Positions 37,577 through 47,116 of a DNA stretch of 64,000 nt are shown here, one piece after another. How positions within the stretch are numbered: position 1 is the stretch's first letter; every line of letters begins with the position of its first letter. Source of the stretch: Thermoflavifilum sp. (GTDB lineage Bacteria > Bacteroidota > Bacteroidia > Chitinophagales > Chitinophagaceae). The position numbers and the translations under genes were made by a program. The notes beneath the pieces were generated by a model, which saw only the letters and a program-made list of their open reading frames with translations, ran no database searches and was not told the DNA's origin. The stretch spans positions 372,001 to 436,000 of the forward strand of contig JAIMAQ010000001.1 in the NCBI GenBank assembly GCA_023511875.1. The letters are read 5' to 3'.

Positions 37577-39829
37577 TCAAGCATTCTCGAGTCGGGTTAT
37601 AGATTCAATACCATCGAGTTTGGTCAAGCGTTCCACCAGTTCATCCAGTTCTTCTTTGTCGTGTATGTACACTTTGATGATTCCTTCGAAAATGCCTCCT
37701 TGTGATTCGATGGAGAGGGCAGAGATATTGATTTTCATTTCCCCAGAGATGACATTGGTGATTTTATGAATAACACCTACATCGTCGATTCCCACGATGC
37801 GTAGGCCGGTGAGGAAAGAGATTTCTTTATTTTTAGCCCATTTGGTTTTTACAATGCGGTGTGCGTAGTTGGCTAGAAGTTGTGGTGCATTGGGGCAGTT
37901 GGTGCGATGTATTTTTAGTCCTTCATTAGCCGTGATAATACCAAACACGTCGTCACCGGGAATGGGTTTACAGCAATTAGCCAGTTTATATGCGATTTTA
38001 TCGGAGCTTTCGCCGAAGATGATGAGCTCGGCTTCATTTTTTCGATGGGTATTTTTAGAAGTTTCGAGTGATATGTCTTTACCCGAGAGGTTGTTTGTTG
38101 GAGATGGATTAGTGCGAGGCAGTTCTAGCTTATCGCCATTGACCACAAAATGCTTGAGTTCTTTCAGGTCAATAGCTTTCACGGCGATTTGGTAATAAAA
38201 GTCGATTAATGAGGTTTGGTGGAAATATTGCATCAATTCGTTGAGATTGGCTGTAGAAGCGGGAACGCCCATGCTGTCGAGCTTTTTTTCCAGCATGGCC
38301 TTGCCTTCCATGGCCACCTGGCGTTTTTCTTCTTTCAAGGCGTCTTTGATGGCCGATTTGGCTTTGGCCGTGACCACATAGTTTAGCCAATCTTCGGTAG
38401 GTTTTTGTTTTTGTGAGGTAATAATTTCTACTTGGTCGCCGCTGTGCAGCTTATGGCTGATAGGCACCAGCTTATAGTTGACCTTTGCTCCAATACATCG
38501 AGCGCCGATATCGGTATGTATGGCAAAGGCGAAGTCGAGTGCTGTGGCGCCAGCAGGCAGTACTTTGACGTCTCCTTTTGGGGTATACACATAAATTTCT
38601 TCGGAAAAAAGATTGAGTTTAAAATCCTGCAGAAAATCGAGCGTATTGCTATCAGATCGGCTGAGGAGTTCTCGAATTTGTTGAAGCCATTGGTCGAAGC
38701 GATTTTCGGTAGAGGTTCCTTCTTTATACTTCCAATGCGCCGCCAAGCCCTTTTCGGCAATTTCGTTCATCCGTCGGGAGCGAATTTGTACTTCCACCCA
38801 GCGGCCTCCAGGTCCCATCACCGTAATATGTAGCGCTTCGTAGCCATTGGATTTGGGATTGCTAATCCAATCGCGCAGCCTTTCGGTATTGGGCATGTAA
38901 AAATCTGTGATGATGGAATATACACGCCAGCAGTCGGCTTTCTCGCGTTCGGGTGGAGAGTTGAAGATGATGCGGATGGCAAATAGATCGTATACTTCTT
39001 CAAATGACACACCCTTTTTTCGCATCTTTTGCCAGATGGAGTGGATGGTTTTGGGGCGCCCAAAGATTTCAAAATCGAATCCTTCTTGTTGAAGGCGCTC
39101 GCGAATGGGTTTGATAAATTCGTTGATGTAGCGGGTTCTTTCTCTGCGGGTTTCTTGGAGCTTGCGGGCGATAGTAAAATAAGCTTCTGGCTCGGTGTAT
39201 TTCATGGCCAGGTCTTCCATTTCGAGCTTAATGTTGTACAAGCCTAAGCGATGAGCGAGGGGAGCATAGATAAACGTAGTTTCAGAAGCTATTTTCAGTT
39301 GTTTTTCTCGACTCATGGAGTCGAGTGTGCGCATGTTATGTAATCGGTCGGCCAGCTTGATGAGGATCACACGTGGGTCTTCGGCCAGGGTAAGCAAGAT
39401 TTTGCGGAAATTCTCGGCTTGCTGGGAAGTGTTGCTCGATTCTTCTATGTTGCTCATCTTGGTAAGCCCATCGATGATACGGGCACATTGCGAGCCAAAT
39501 TCGCGTTCAATATCCTCCAGGGTAATCTCGGTATCTTCGACAGTATCATGCAACAAAGCACAGATAGCCGAAGTAACTCCCAACCCAATTTCTTCTACGG
39601 TGATTAAGGCCACAGCAAGCGGATGCAAAATATAGGGCTCGCCCGATTTGCGTCGCATATCTCGGTGTGCTTCGGCAGCCATTTCAAAGGCCCGTCGCAC
39701 GAGTTCTTTATCGCCTTTTTTTAGCTTAGTCTTTAAAGCCCTTAACAGTGCGCGGTACTGGCGAATGATTTCTTTTTTCTCCAACTCCTCATTTGGTACA
39801 TAAGGCTTTTTGACCTGAGCAGTATCCAT
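37577..39829 (-). CDS. RelA/SpoT-family (p)ppGpp synthetase/hydrolase
   Basis: HD domain (HDTVEDTEITLEDIEREFG), synthetase region (KSNGYEALHITVMGPGGRWVEVQIRS), TGS (VYTPKGDVKVLPAGATALDFAFAIH), C-terminal ACT. Confidence 0.97.
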   Translation of the reverse strand: MDTAQVKKPYVPNEELEKKEIIRQYRALLRALKTKLKKGDKELVRRAFEMAAEAHRDMRRKSGEPYILHPLAVALITVEEIGLGVTSAICALLHDTVEDTEITLEDIEREFGSQCARIIDGLTKMSNIEESSNTSQQAENFRKILLTLAEDPRVILIKLADRLHNMRTLDSMSREKQLKIASETTFIYAPLAHRLGLYNIKLEMEDLAMKYTEPEAYFTIARKLQETRRERTRYINEFIKPIRERLQQEGFDFEIFGRPKTIHSIWQKMRKKGVSFEEVYDLFAIRIIFNSPPEREKADCWRVYSIITDFYMPNTERLRDWISNPKSNGYEALHITVMGPGGRWVEVQIRSRRMNEIAEKGLAAHWKYKEGTSTENRFDQWLQQIRELLSRSDSNTLDFLQDFKLNLFSEEIYVYTPKGDVKVLPAGATALDFAFAIHTDIGARCIGAKVNYKLVPISHKLHSGDQVEIITSQKQKPTEDWLNYVVTAKAKSAIKDALKEEKRQVAMEGKAMLEKKLDSMGVPASTANLNELMQYFHQTSLIDFYYQIAVKAIDLKELKHFVVNGDKLELPRTNPSPTNNLSGKDISLETSKNTHRKNEAELIIFGESSDKIAYKLANCCKPIPGDDVFGIITANEGLKIHRTNCPNAPQLLANYAHRIVKTKWAKNKEISFLTGLRIVGIDDVGVIHKITNVISGEMKINISALSIESQGGIFEGIIKVYIHDKEELDELVERLTKLDGIESITRLENA

Positions 39830-39937
39830 ACTTTCAAATTTACGAATGTTTTTGCTCTTTAGCCGAGTCGTTCGGCCAGCTTTTCCATTCTCTGAAAATG
39901 CAATACCTTTGCCAGCTCTGAAGGCCTTTGGATAGAA

Positions 39938-40019
39938 GCGGACGTGGTGGAACTGGTAGACACACCAGACTTAGGATCTGGTGCCGAAAGGCGTGGGGGT
40001 TCGAGTCCCCCCGTCCGCA
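39938..40019 (+). tRNA. tRNA-Leu (anticodon UAG)
   Basis: GCGGACG...CGTCCGCA acceptor stem; CCAGA-CTTAGGA-TCTGG anticodon stem-loop; variable arm GCCGAAAGGC; GGGGGTTCGAGTCCCCC T-arm. CCA not encoded. Confidence 0.95.
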
Positions 40020-40129
40020 CCTCGACCTCTAAATGCCCGACAGAATTGCAAAATTAGATGACGCAACGGCAGCCGAATGCATTCAGGAATTATTCTTGAT
40101 AATTGATATCAACATTATCACAGCAGATT

Positions 40130-41539
40130 ATGGCAACTATTCAACGTGAAACATTAGCTCCCCTGCACGAAAAGATAGTCGTGCAGATTGCGCAGGAAGA
40201 TTACATGCCTGCTTTTGAAAAGACCCTGAAGGAATATCGAAAAAAAGCGCAGATTCCGGGTTTTAGAAAGGGGATGGTACCCGTGAGTCTGATTCGGAAA
40301 ATGTATGGTCAGGCTATCTTTACGGAGGAAGTGATTCGCATGGCCGAGCAACAATTGAATCACTATTTGGAAGAGCAAAAATTAGATATTTTTTCACAAC
40401 CCTTGTGGTTGGAAAAAGAGGCACCTATGCTTGATCTAGACGCTCCCGCAGAATATGTGTTTGCCTTTGAAATTGGCCTTAGGCCGCAGATTGAACTCAA
40501 TTTGTTGCAACCTGGCACCATCCTCGAAAAATGGACGGTAGAGGTTACCGACCAGATGGTAGCCGATGAAATCGAATATCTTTTACGCCGCTATGCCAGT
40601 AAAGAAAATATTGAGCAAATCGAGCAGGACGATGATTATGCATTGGCTTTGTTTGAGCAGGTAGATGCCAATGGAGAACCTATTGCCAATGGGCTTTCTC
40701 GTGAACTTACCCTTTTGCTTCGCGAGATTCAAGAAGGTCATCGGCAAGATTGGATGGGCAAACGAGTAAACGATGTATTGGTGAAAACATTACCGGAAAT
40801 TTTTTCTGGAGATAGCTTATCGTTTTATCAGGATAAATTGGGTATTCAAAAAGATGATACACAGGCAACGAGTTATCGCTTTCGAATTACCTTGAAAGAG
40901 CTTGGCCGACTAAAAAGGCCAGCTTTAGAACCCACATTTTTTCATCAAGTGTTTCCAGGAGAAGACGTGGAAACAGCTGAGGCTTTTCAGCAACGCGTGA
41001 GAGAAGAAGTGGAATATTACTATCACGAAATTGCACAAGAGCGCCTTCGTACAACCCTCATGGAAAAGCTTATCCATGAAACAGAAATTCCCCTGCCAGA
41101 AGAGTTTTTGCGCCATCTCCTTGCCCGAAATCAGTCGGCCAATGACACAACGGTAGATGATCAGGCTTTATCGGCATTTTTGCATGAGTTGAGGTGGACA
41201 TTGATAGTGCGTAAGTTGGAAGAGCTATCGGGGGTAAAGGTTACCGAGGAAGATATTCTTCGCAAAGCGAATGCCGACTTTGCCCAGTATTTCAACGTGT
41301 ATAGCCAGAAAAAAATGCCTGAATACCTCAATGGTATAGCCTTGCAATTGTTACAAAATGAAAAAACTTACGAAAAATATGCTTTAGCAGCCAGAAATGA
41401 AAAGCTATTAGATTGGGCATTGACACAAATTACTGTTCAAGAAGTACCCCTTAGCCTTGAAGATTTCAAGGCTCGCCTCGAACAAACGTTATCTCATCAA
41501 CATCAACATAATCACGAACATGAGCACGAACATGCATAA
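40130..41539 (+). CDS. tig: Trigger factor
   Basis: Trigger factor N-terminal domain (KTLKEYRKKAQIPGFRKGMVPVSLIRKMYG), position upstream of clpP/clpX, His-rich C-terminus. Start at the internal Met. Confidence 0.9.
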   Translation: MATIQRETLAPLHEKIVVQIAQEDYMPAFEKTLKEYRKKAQIPGFRKGMVPVSLIRKMYGQAIFTEEVIRMAEQQLNHYLEEQKLDIFSQPLWLEKEAPMLDLDAPAEYVFAFEIGLRPQIELNLLQPGTILEKWTVEVTDQMVADEIEYLLRRYASKENIEQIEQDDDYALALFEQVDANGEPIANGLSRELTLLLREIQEGHRQDWMGKRVNDVLVKTLPEIFSGDSLSFYQDKLGIQKDDTQATSYRFRITLKELGRLKRPALEPTFFHQVFPGEDVETAEAFQQRVREEVEYYYHEIAQERLRTTLMEKLIHETEIPLPEEFLRHLLARNQSANDTTVDDQALSAFLHELRWTLIVRKLEELSGVKVTEEDILRKANADFAQYFNVYSQKKMPEYLNGIALQLLQNEKTYEKYALAARNEKLLDWALTQITVQEVPLSLEDFKARLEQTLSHQHQHNHEHEHEHA

Positions 41540-42254
41540 TGAATTTCGCAAATATGCCGTTTATCATCGCGGAATAAGTGGCCTCGCCATTGATCAATAT
41601 ACCCGCCACGCAGTGAAAGCGCTCACCCCTTATATCATTGAAGAACGGCCACTCAATGTGGCTTCTATGGATGTGTTTTCCCGCTTAATGATGGATCGAA
41701 TCATTTTTCTGGGAGAGCCTATTGATGATTATGTAGCCAATATTGTTACAGCGCAGTTGTTGTTCCTGGAATCTACCGACCGCGCACGCGATATCCAAAT
41801 GTATATCAATAGTCCAGGGGGCAGTGCATATGCGGGTTTAGGTATTTATGATACCATGCAAGTCATTCAGCCCGATGTGGCTACGATTTGCACGGGTATA
41901 GCAGCTTCTATGGCCGCCGTACTTATGTGTGCAGGAGTGAAGGGCAAGCGTACAGCATTGAAGCATTCCCGTATCCTGATTCACCAGCCCAGTGGAGGTA
42001 TTTCTGGCCAAGCATCGGATGTAGAAATCACGGCTCGGGAAATCACTAAGGTGAAAAAAGAATTGTATGAAATCATTGCATATCACTCTGGCCAGCCAGT
42101 AGAGAAAATTGAGCGCGATGGTGATCGTGACTTCTGGATGTCGGCTGAAGAAGCTGTTGCATACGGACTCATTGATGAAGTTTTACAAACCCATCCACGT
42201 AAGCGGCCTGCCGAACAAGCCGCCCCTGCAAGTTCGAATTCCCGAAAATCATGA
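41532..42254 (+). CDS. clpP: ATP-dependent Clp protease proteolytic subunit (copy 1)
   Basis: SRLMMDRIIFLGEPIDD; YINSPGGSAYAGLGIYDTM; GIAASMAAVLMCAG (Ser), ILIHQPSGG (His), [18 protein letters not shown]. Start inside the tig end (ATGCATAATG). Confidence 0.96.
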   Translation: MHNEFRKYAVYHRGISGLAIDQYTRHAVKALTPYIIEERPLNVASMDVFSRLMMDRIIFLGEPIDDYVANIVTAQLLFLESTDRARDIQMYINSPGGSAYAGLGIYDTMQVIQPDVATICTGIAASMAAVLMCAGVKGKRTALKHSRILIHQPSGGISGQASDVEITAREITKVKKELYEIIAYHSGQPVEKIERDGDRDFWMSAEEAVAYGLIDEVLQTHPRKRPAEQAAPASSNSRKS

Positions 42255-42260
42255 AGCAAT

Positions 42261-42884
42261 ATGCACAACTCAAGCTATATGAAATCATTTTATTTGCAAG
42301 AAGAACCAGAAACAGAAAATAGTCCGAGATTAGAAGAGATATTCAGCAGTCGGCAATTTGATAAAACTTTTCTGGAACAACGTCGTGTGTTTTTATGGGG
42401 GGTAGTCGACGACCATTCTGCTCGGGAAGTCGTTAATCGGCTGTTATACTTGGAAGCGAAAGCGCCAGGTAAAGAAATTACCTTGTTTATCAATAGTCCA
42501 GGCGGCATTGTGTCGTCGGGGATGGTCATTTACGATGCCATTCAACTCATCAGTTCGCCTGTATCTACCGTGTGCATGGGATTGGCAGCTTCGATGGGGT
42601 CGATCATTCTTTCGGCTGGGAAAAAGGGCAAACGGTATATCTTTCCACATGGTGAGGTGATGATTCATCAGCCCAGCATTGGCGGCTATCAAGGTACCTC
42701 TGCCGACCTGGAAATCCAAGCTCGACAAATTCGTAAAACCAAAGAGATAGGTGCACGTATCTTGGCAGAAAATTGTGGCCAGCCTATCGAAAAAATCTTG
42801 AAAGATTTTGATCGCGACTATTGGATGAGTGCTGAGGAGGCTGTGGAATACGGGATTGTAGATCGGGTAATCGACAAGCTCTAA
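42261..42884 (+). CDS. clpP: ATP-dependent Clp protease proteolytic subunit (copy 2)
   Basis: [33 protein letters not shown] (Ser), [10 protein letters not shown] (His), [18 protein letters not shown]. Confidence 0.95.
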   Translation: MHNSSYMKSFYLQEEPETENSPRLEEIFSSRQFDKTFLEQRRVFLWGVVDDHSAREVVNRLLYLEAKAPGKEITLFINSPGGIVSSGMVIYDAIQLISSPVSTVCMGLAASMGSIILSAGKKGKRYIFPHGEVMIHQPSIGGYQGTSADLEIQARQIRKTKEIGARILAENCGQPIEKILKDFDRDYWMSAEEAVEYGIVDRVIDKL

Positions 42885-42916
42885 GTAGCCTGTTTACCAG
42901 ATATGGAGGATTTGTT

Positions 42917-44173
42917 ATGAAAGAAAACGACAATCACCATACGCAAGGTCAGCGAAATCGCCCACGTTGTTCCTTTTGTGGGCGTTCGCAAGATGAGGTA
43001 CGTATACTCATTTCATCAGAAAAGGCCAATATTTGTGATATCTGCGTAGCGCAAGCGCAAGAGCTTATTGCTGAAGAGTTTGGCCAAACTCCCAAGAAAT
43101 CTTCTCATTTTTCCCTCAAAATCGCCAAACCCGTTGAGATCAAACGGTTTTTGGATGAATATGTCATTGGGCAAGATGAGGCAAAAAAAGTATTGGCCGT
43201 AGCTGTTTACAATCATTATAAGCGCCTGCAATCGCATTCCCGAGAAGATGATGTAGAGATCGAAAAGTCGAACATCATCATGGTAGGGGAAACAGGTACA
43301 GGTAAAACCCTGCTGGCTCGATCGATAGCCAAGCTGTTGCAAGTACCTTTTACGATAGTCGATGCTACCGTATTTACTGAAGCTGGGTATGTAGGCGAAG
43401 ATGTGGAAAGCATACTTACGCGCTTGCTTCAGGTATGTGATTACGATGTGCGTGCAGCTGAAAGAGGCATTGTGTATATCGATGAAATTGATAAAATTGC
43501 CCGCAAAGGCGATAATCCATCCATCACACGAGATGTGAGTGGAGAGGGTGTGCAACAAGCATTATTAAAATTACTAGAGGGTACTGAGGTGCTTGTGCCG
43601 CCACAAGGTGGCCGCAAGCACCCAGAACAAAAAATGATTAAAGTCAATACCCAACATATTTTGTTTATCTGTGGAGGCGCGTTTGAAGGGATCGACAAAA
43701 TCATTGCCCGACGGATTCAAACCCATACCATTGGATTTAAGTCTGAGCAAGATACTCGTGTGGAGCGCGATGAGATCTTGCGACATGTAAATGCACAAGA
43801 CTTGCGTGCCTTTGGCTTGATTCCCGAACTAATTGGCCGCTTGCCAGTGATCACTTATTTGAATACACTCGATCGCCAGGCCTTGCGGGCTATTCTCATT
43901 CAACCCAAAAATGCACTCATCAAACAATATCAAAAACTATTTGCTCTCGAAGGTATTGAATTGCATATCGACGATGAAGTACTCGATTTTATTGTTGACA
44001 AAGCTTTGGAATTTCGCTTAGGCGCGAGAGGGTTGCGTTCTATTTGTGAGATTATCATGACCGATGCCATGTTTGAATTGCCTTCTACCAATCAGAAAGT
44101 TTTTCACCTTACACTGGAATATGCCCGTCAAAAATTAGATGCCAATGCGGTTTCTCGCTTGAAGGTGGCCTAA
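42917..44173 (+). CDS. clpX: Clp protease ATP-binding subunit ClpX
   Basis: Zinc-binding [11 protein letters not shown]...ICDICV; Walker [38 protein letters not shown]-like. Confidence 0.98.
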   Translation: MKENDNHHTQGQRNRPRCSFCGRSQDEVRILISSEKANICDICVAQAQELIAEEFGQTPKKSSHFSLKIAKPVEIKRFLDEYVIGQDEAKKVLAVAVYNHYKRLQSHSREDDVEIEKSNIIMVGETGTGKTLLARSIAKLLQVPFTIVDATVFTEAGYVGEDVESILTRLLQVCDYDVRAAERGIVYIDEIDKIARKGDNPSITRDVSGEGVQQALLKLLEGTEVLVPPQGGRKHPEQKMIKVNTQHILFICGGAFEGIDKIIARRIQTHTIGFKSEQDTRVERDEILRHVNAQDLRAFGLIPELIGRLPVITYLNTLDRQALRAILIQPKNALIKQYQKLFALEGIELHIDDEVLDFIVDKALEFRLGARGLRSICEIIMTDAMFELPSTNQKVFHLTLEYARQKLDANAVSRLKVA

Positions 44174-44216
44174 GCAATTCAGGGGAATTTGATGTTTAAA
44201 ACAGGGAGGATGCAGG

Positions 44217-45437
44217 TCAACAATGTTGGAGGGCCTGTTCCAGATCTTCCAATAGGTCTTCTATATTTTCTATACCCACACTCATACGGATCAGTCCATC
44301 GGAGATACCACTTTTTTCGCGTTGCTCACGCGGTACGCCATAATGTGTCATCGAAGCAGGATGAGAAACTAAGGTGTCGCAGGTACCTAGAGAGACGGCT
44401 CTTACACACACCTGTAGTTGATTAATGAATGTGATGCCAGCTTGTAGGCCACCTTTTAGGGAAAAGCTCAACACGGCTCCTGCATGTTTCATTTGTTTTT
44501 GAGCAATAGCGTAGTCGGGATGTGAATCCAGCCCTGGGTAATTCACTTTTTCCACAGCAGAATGTTGAGCGAGGTATTCCGCAATTTGTTGGGCATTACT
44601 GCAATGCCTTTCCATGCGTAGTTCCAGCGTTTTCATGCCCAATGTCAACAAATAAGCATCGAATGGATTGCTATTACCTCCCAACAGGCGATATACTTTG
44701 GTAACTTGTTGTTCCATTTTTTCTATATCTCTACCTACTAAAACACCTCCTACGGCTGTGCCATGGCCGTTTAAGAATTTTGTGGTGGAATGAAATACGT
44801 AATCTGCACCAAAACGAAATGGTTGTTGCAAATAAGGTGTGGCAAAAGTATTGTCTACAGCAGTGACTAGATGATATCGATGAGCCAGATCGATACAAGC
44901 TTCTAGATCCACACAGCGAAGTGTGGGATTAGCAGGCGTTTCCAGATACATCATTCGAATACGCGAATCTTTTTTCAATATATCTTCTACTTGTTGCAAA
45001 TCGTGCATATCGATAATAATGGCTTCAATGCCCAGGCCGGGCAAGATTTTCTGCAGTAGTTCATCTGTGCCTCCATAGAGCGAAAGATGGGTAATGACTT
45101 TATCGCCCGCGTGCAGTTCGCTGAGAAATAAAGTAGTCAATGCAGCCATTCCAGAAGCATGTAGCAGCGCTTTAGCCTGGAGTGCCTTACCTTCTTTATC
45201 TTGCAGTTGAAAGGTTTCTAAGGCCGCAATTTTTCTTTCGACCTCGCTAAAATTAGGATTGCCCCATCGGGTATAAATGTAGCCCTTCTCTTTTCCAGTA
45301 AAGCGGTTCATGCCTTGCTCGGCAGTATCGAAAACGAAAGTAGAACTTGCGTAAATGGGGGTGAGATGTGCATGTAAAGGATCGAGATCATGGCCACCAT
45401 GTATACAAAGGGTTCCAAATCGGGAATTTGTTTTCAT
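44217..45437 (-). CDS. Cys/Met metabolism PLP-dependent enzyme (cystathionine gamma-synthase/lyase or methionine gamma-lyase)
   Basis: YTRWGNPNFSEVERKIAALE; SGMAALTTLFLSEL; VFHSTTKFLNGHGTAVGGVLVG (PLP Lys); SLGTCDTLVSHPASMTH. Confidence 0.94.
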   Translation of the reverse strand: MKTNSRFGTLCIHGGHDLDPLHAHLTPIYASSTFVFDTAEQGMNRFTGKEKGYIYTRWGNPNFSEVERKIAALETFQLQDKEGKALQAKALLHASGMAALTTLFLSELHAGDKVITHLSLYGGTDELLQKILPGLGIEAIIIDMHDLQQVEDILKKDSRIRMMYLETPANPTLRCVDLEACIDLAHRYHLVTAVDNTFATPYLQQPFRFGADYVFHSTTKFLNGHGTAVGGVLVGRDIEKMEQQVTKVYRLLGGNSNPFDAYLLTLGMKTLELRMERHCSNAQQIAEYLAQHSAVEKVNYPGLDSHPDYAIAQKQMKHAGAVLSFSLKGGLQAGITFINQLQVCVRAVSLGTCDTLVSHPASMTHYGVPREQREKSGISDGLIRMSVGIENIEDLLEDLEQALQHC

Positions 45438-45470
45438 GTGTACAGTTTTTCAAATCAACAATACAGTAAG

Positions 45471-45478
45471 CAAATTTA
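45471..45478 (-). promoter_or_regulatory. Candidate -7 element (TAAATTTG on the minus strand)
   Basis: Exact TAnnTTTG match about 33 nt upstream of the 45437 start. -33 TTG not evident. Confidence 0.4.
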
Positions 45479-45642
45479 GGCAAGCAGCATATACTCGTTG
45501 GTTTTTTGTAGATATTTTCATCTCTTATTGAGGATTTGACTGAATAACGACAATCTGAAATGAGGATTTCGAGAAAAGCGATAATGCTTTGGGAAAATAA
45601 ACTATCTTTAATTGTCATTACGGGCTTTTATATCAATGATTT

Positions 45643-46806
45643 ATGGTGCATGAAAGGGTATTTTATTTTTTTTCTTGCTGCATATGCGGCTTTGTTTTAA
45701 TCATTTCACAGCCATTAGCTGCACAACAAGCTTTTGATCCAGCAGAATATCTCACCCTATTAGGTATTTATCACCAACAGGGTTTGGCAGCATATAGTGC
45801 TACTACCAGTAATAAACAACAGCAGGCCGATAGGCAGGCCATTCTGGCAGATAGCGTATCGCTAAGTAGTGGACTAAAGTTGTTGTATCGATCGCCCGAT
45901 ATGGGTTTGAGCAATAGTTGGGATCTTTGGTTGCAAGGCGATACACTAGCTATTGTGAGCGTGCGAGGTACGGTAAATAGAGTCGATTCTTGGTTAGAAA
46001 ACTTTTGGGCGGCGATGGTACCTGCTGAAGGTAGCTTGCAATTGAATGATAGTACTGTATTTGCTTATAAATTGGCTATTGACAATCGTGCAGCTGTGCA
46101 TGTAGGTTGGTTATTGGGGATGGCAGCTATGGCTCCAGATGTAGTGGCGCATTTGCAAAAGCTTTACCAGCAAGGTATCAGGCAAGTCATCGTTACGGGT
46201 CATAGTCAAGGTGGGGCAATTAGCTATTTGTTAGCAGCCTATCTGCATTATTTACCCAATGCTGTGATTGCCGATAGCCTGCATTATCGCGTATACGCCA
46301 GTGCTGCTCCTCGCCCCGGCAACCTGTATTTTGCATATGATTTCGACCATGCTTTTGCTGGAATAGCCTATCATATTGTCAATCCAGAAGATTGGGTACC
46401 TCAAACGCCACTTTCTGTGCAGACTTTGCATGATATGGTAGACGTTAACCCATTTCACGATGTGAATGTGCTTTTTCGTAACGGCAGCTGGCTCGTACGA
46501 TGGTATTTACGTGCACAATTTCGTAAGTTGGAAAAACGCACCCGAAAAGCCAATCGGCAGATGACAAAGTTTTTTGGAAACAACATCCAAAAAGCTGTTC
46601 AACGTTATTTACCACAACTTCGAGTTCCCCCATATGCGAGCACTACAGAATATATGTCGGCAGGTGTGCCAGTAATGTTTAAGCCCGATAGTTTGTATTT
46701 TCAAAAATTCTCTTTTACCGGAAAAAATTATTTTGTACATCATGCATTAAGTGCGTATGCTTATTTAGTAAAGAGTAATTTTCATCTTTCTTCAACAACA
46801 CCTTAG
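45643..46806 (+). CDS. Secreted class 3 lipase-like protein
   Basis: Signal peptide; IVTGHSQGGAISYLLAAYLHYLP nucleophile elbow; AAPRPGNLYFAYDFD. Confidence 0.82.
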   Translation: MVHERVFYFFSCCICGFVLIISQPLAAQQAFDPAEYLTLLGIYHQQGLAAYSATTSNKQQQADRQAILADSVSLSSGLKLLYRSPDMGLSNSWDLWLQGDTLAIVSVRGTVNRVDSWLENFWAAMVPAEGSLQLNDSTVFAYKLAIDNRAAVHVGWLLGMAAMAPDVVAHLQKLYQQGIRQVIVTGHSQGGAISYLLAAYLHYLPNAVIADSLHYRVYASAAPRPGNLYFAYDFDHAFAGIAYHIVNPEDWVPQTPLSVQTLHDMVDVNPFHDVNVLFRNGSWLVRWYLRAQFRKLEKRTRKANRQMTKFFGNNIQKAVQRYLPQLRVPPYASTTEYMSAGVPVMFKPDSLYFQKFSFTGKNYFVHHALSAYAYLVKSNFHLSSTTP

Positions 46807-46807
46807 C

Positions 46808-47062
46808 ATGCATATCACAGAGATCATTGGATTGATAGCTGCTGCTTGTACTACTATTTCATTTATTCCACAGGCCATCAAAACCATACGCACACGCAAT
46901 ACCGAGGGCATTTCTTTGGGTATGTATATCCTTTTTACTTCGGGTACTTTGCTTTGGTTGATTTATGGATTATTCATACATAGTTTACCTATAACGCTGG
47001 CCAATGCCATTACATTGGTCTTCGCAGGAATTGTATTGGTTTATAAGATCCGGTATCATTGA
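46808..47062 (+). CDS. SemiSWEET-type small transporter
   Basis: 84 aa, 3 TM: IIGLIAAACTTISFIPQAIKTIRTRNTEGISLGMYILFTSGTLLWLIYG (PQ-loop). Confidence 0.9.
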   Translation: MHITEIIGLIAAACTTISFIPQAIKTIRTRNTEGISLGMYILFTSGTLLWLIYGLFIHSLPITLANAITLVFAGIVLVYKIRYH

Positions 47063-47085
47063 ATCCTGAAATAGGCTTACATTTG
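47059..47085 (+). promoter_or_regulatory. Candidate guaB promoter (TTG-N16-TACATTTG)
   Basis: TTG at 47059-47061 and exact TAnnTTTG at 47078-47085, about 32 nt before the guaB ATG. Confidence 0.5.
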
Positions 47086-47116
47086 CTTGCAATTATTTGA
47101 AAAAAATAATTGCTTT

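Noticed and set aside
39862-39876. GCCGA-GTCGT-TCGGC hairpin between relA/spoT and tRNA-Leu
   Set aside because: Only 5 bp; no support as a terminator or riboregulator.
43016-43558. 180-aa minus-strand ORF opposite clpX
   Set aside because: Antisense to conserved ClpX AAA+ sequence; composition is random-like.
45438-45642. Possible SAM riboswitch upstream of the Cys/Met PLP enzyme
   Set aside because: A candidate -7 element leaves only a ~30-nt 5'UTR. No conserved aptamer-like core or pseudoknot recognised.
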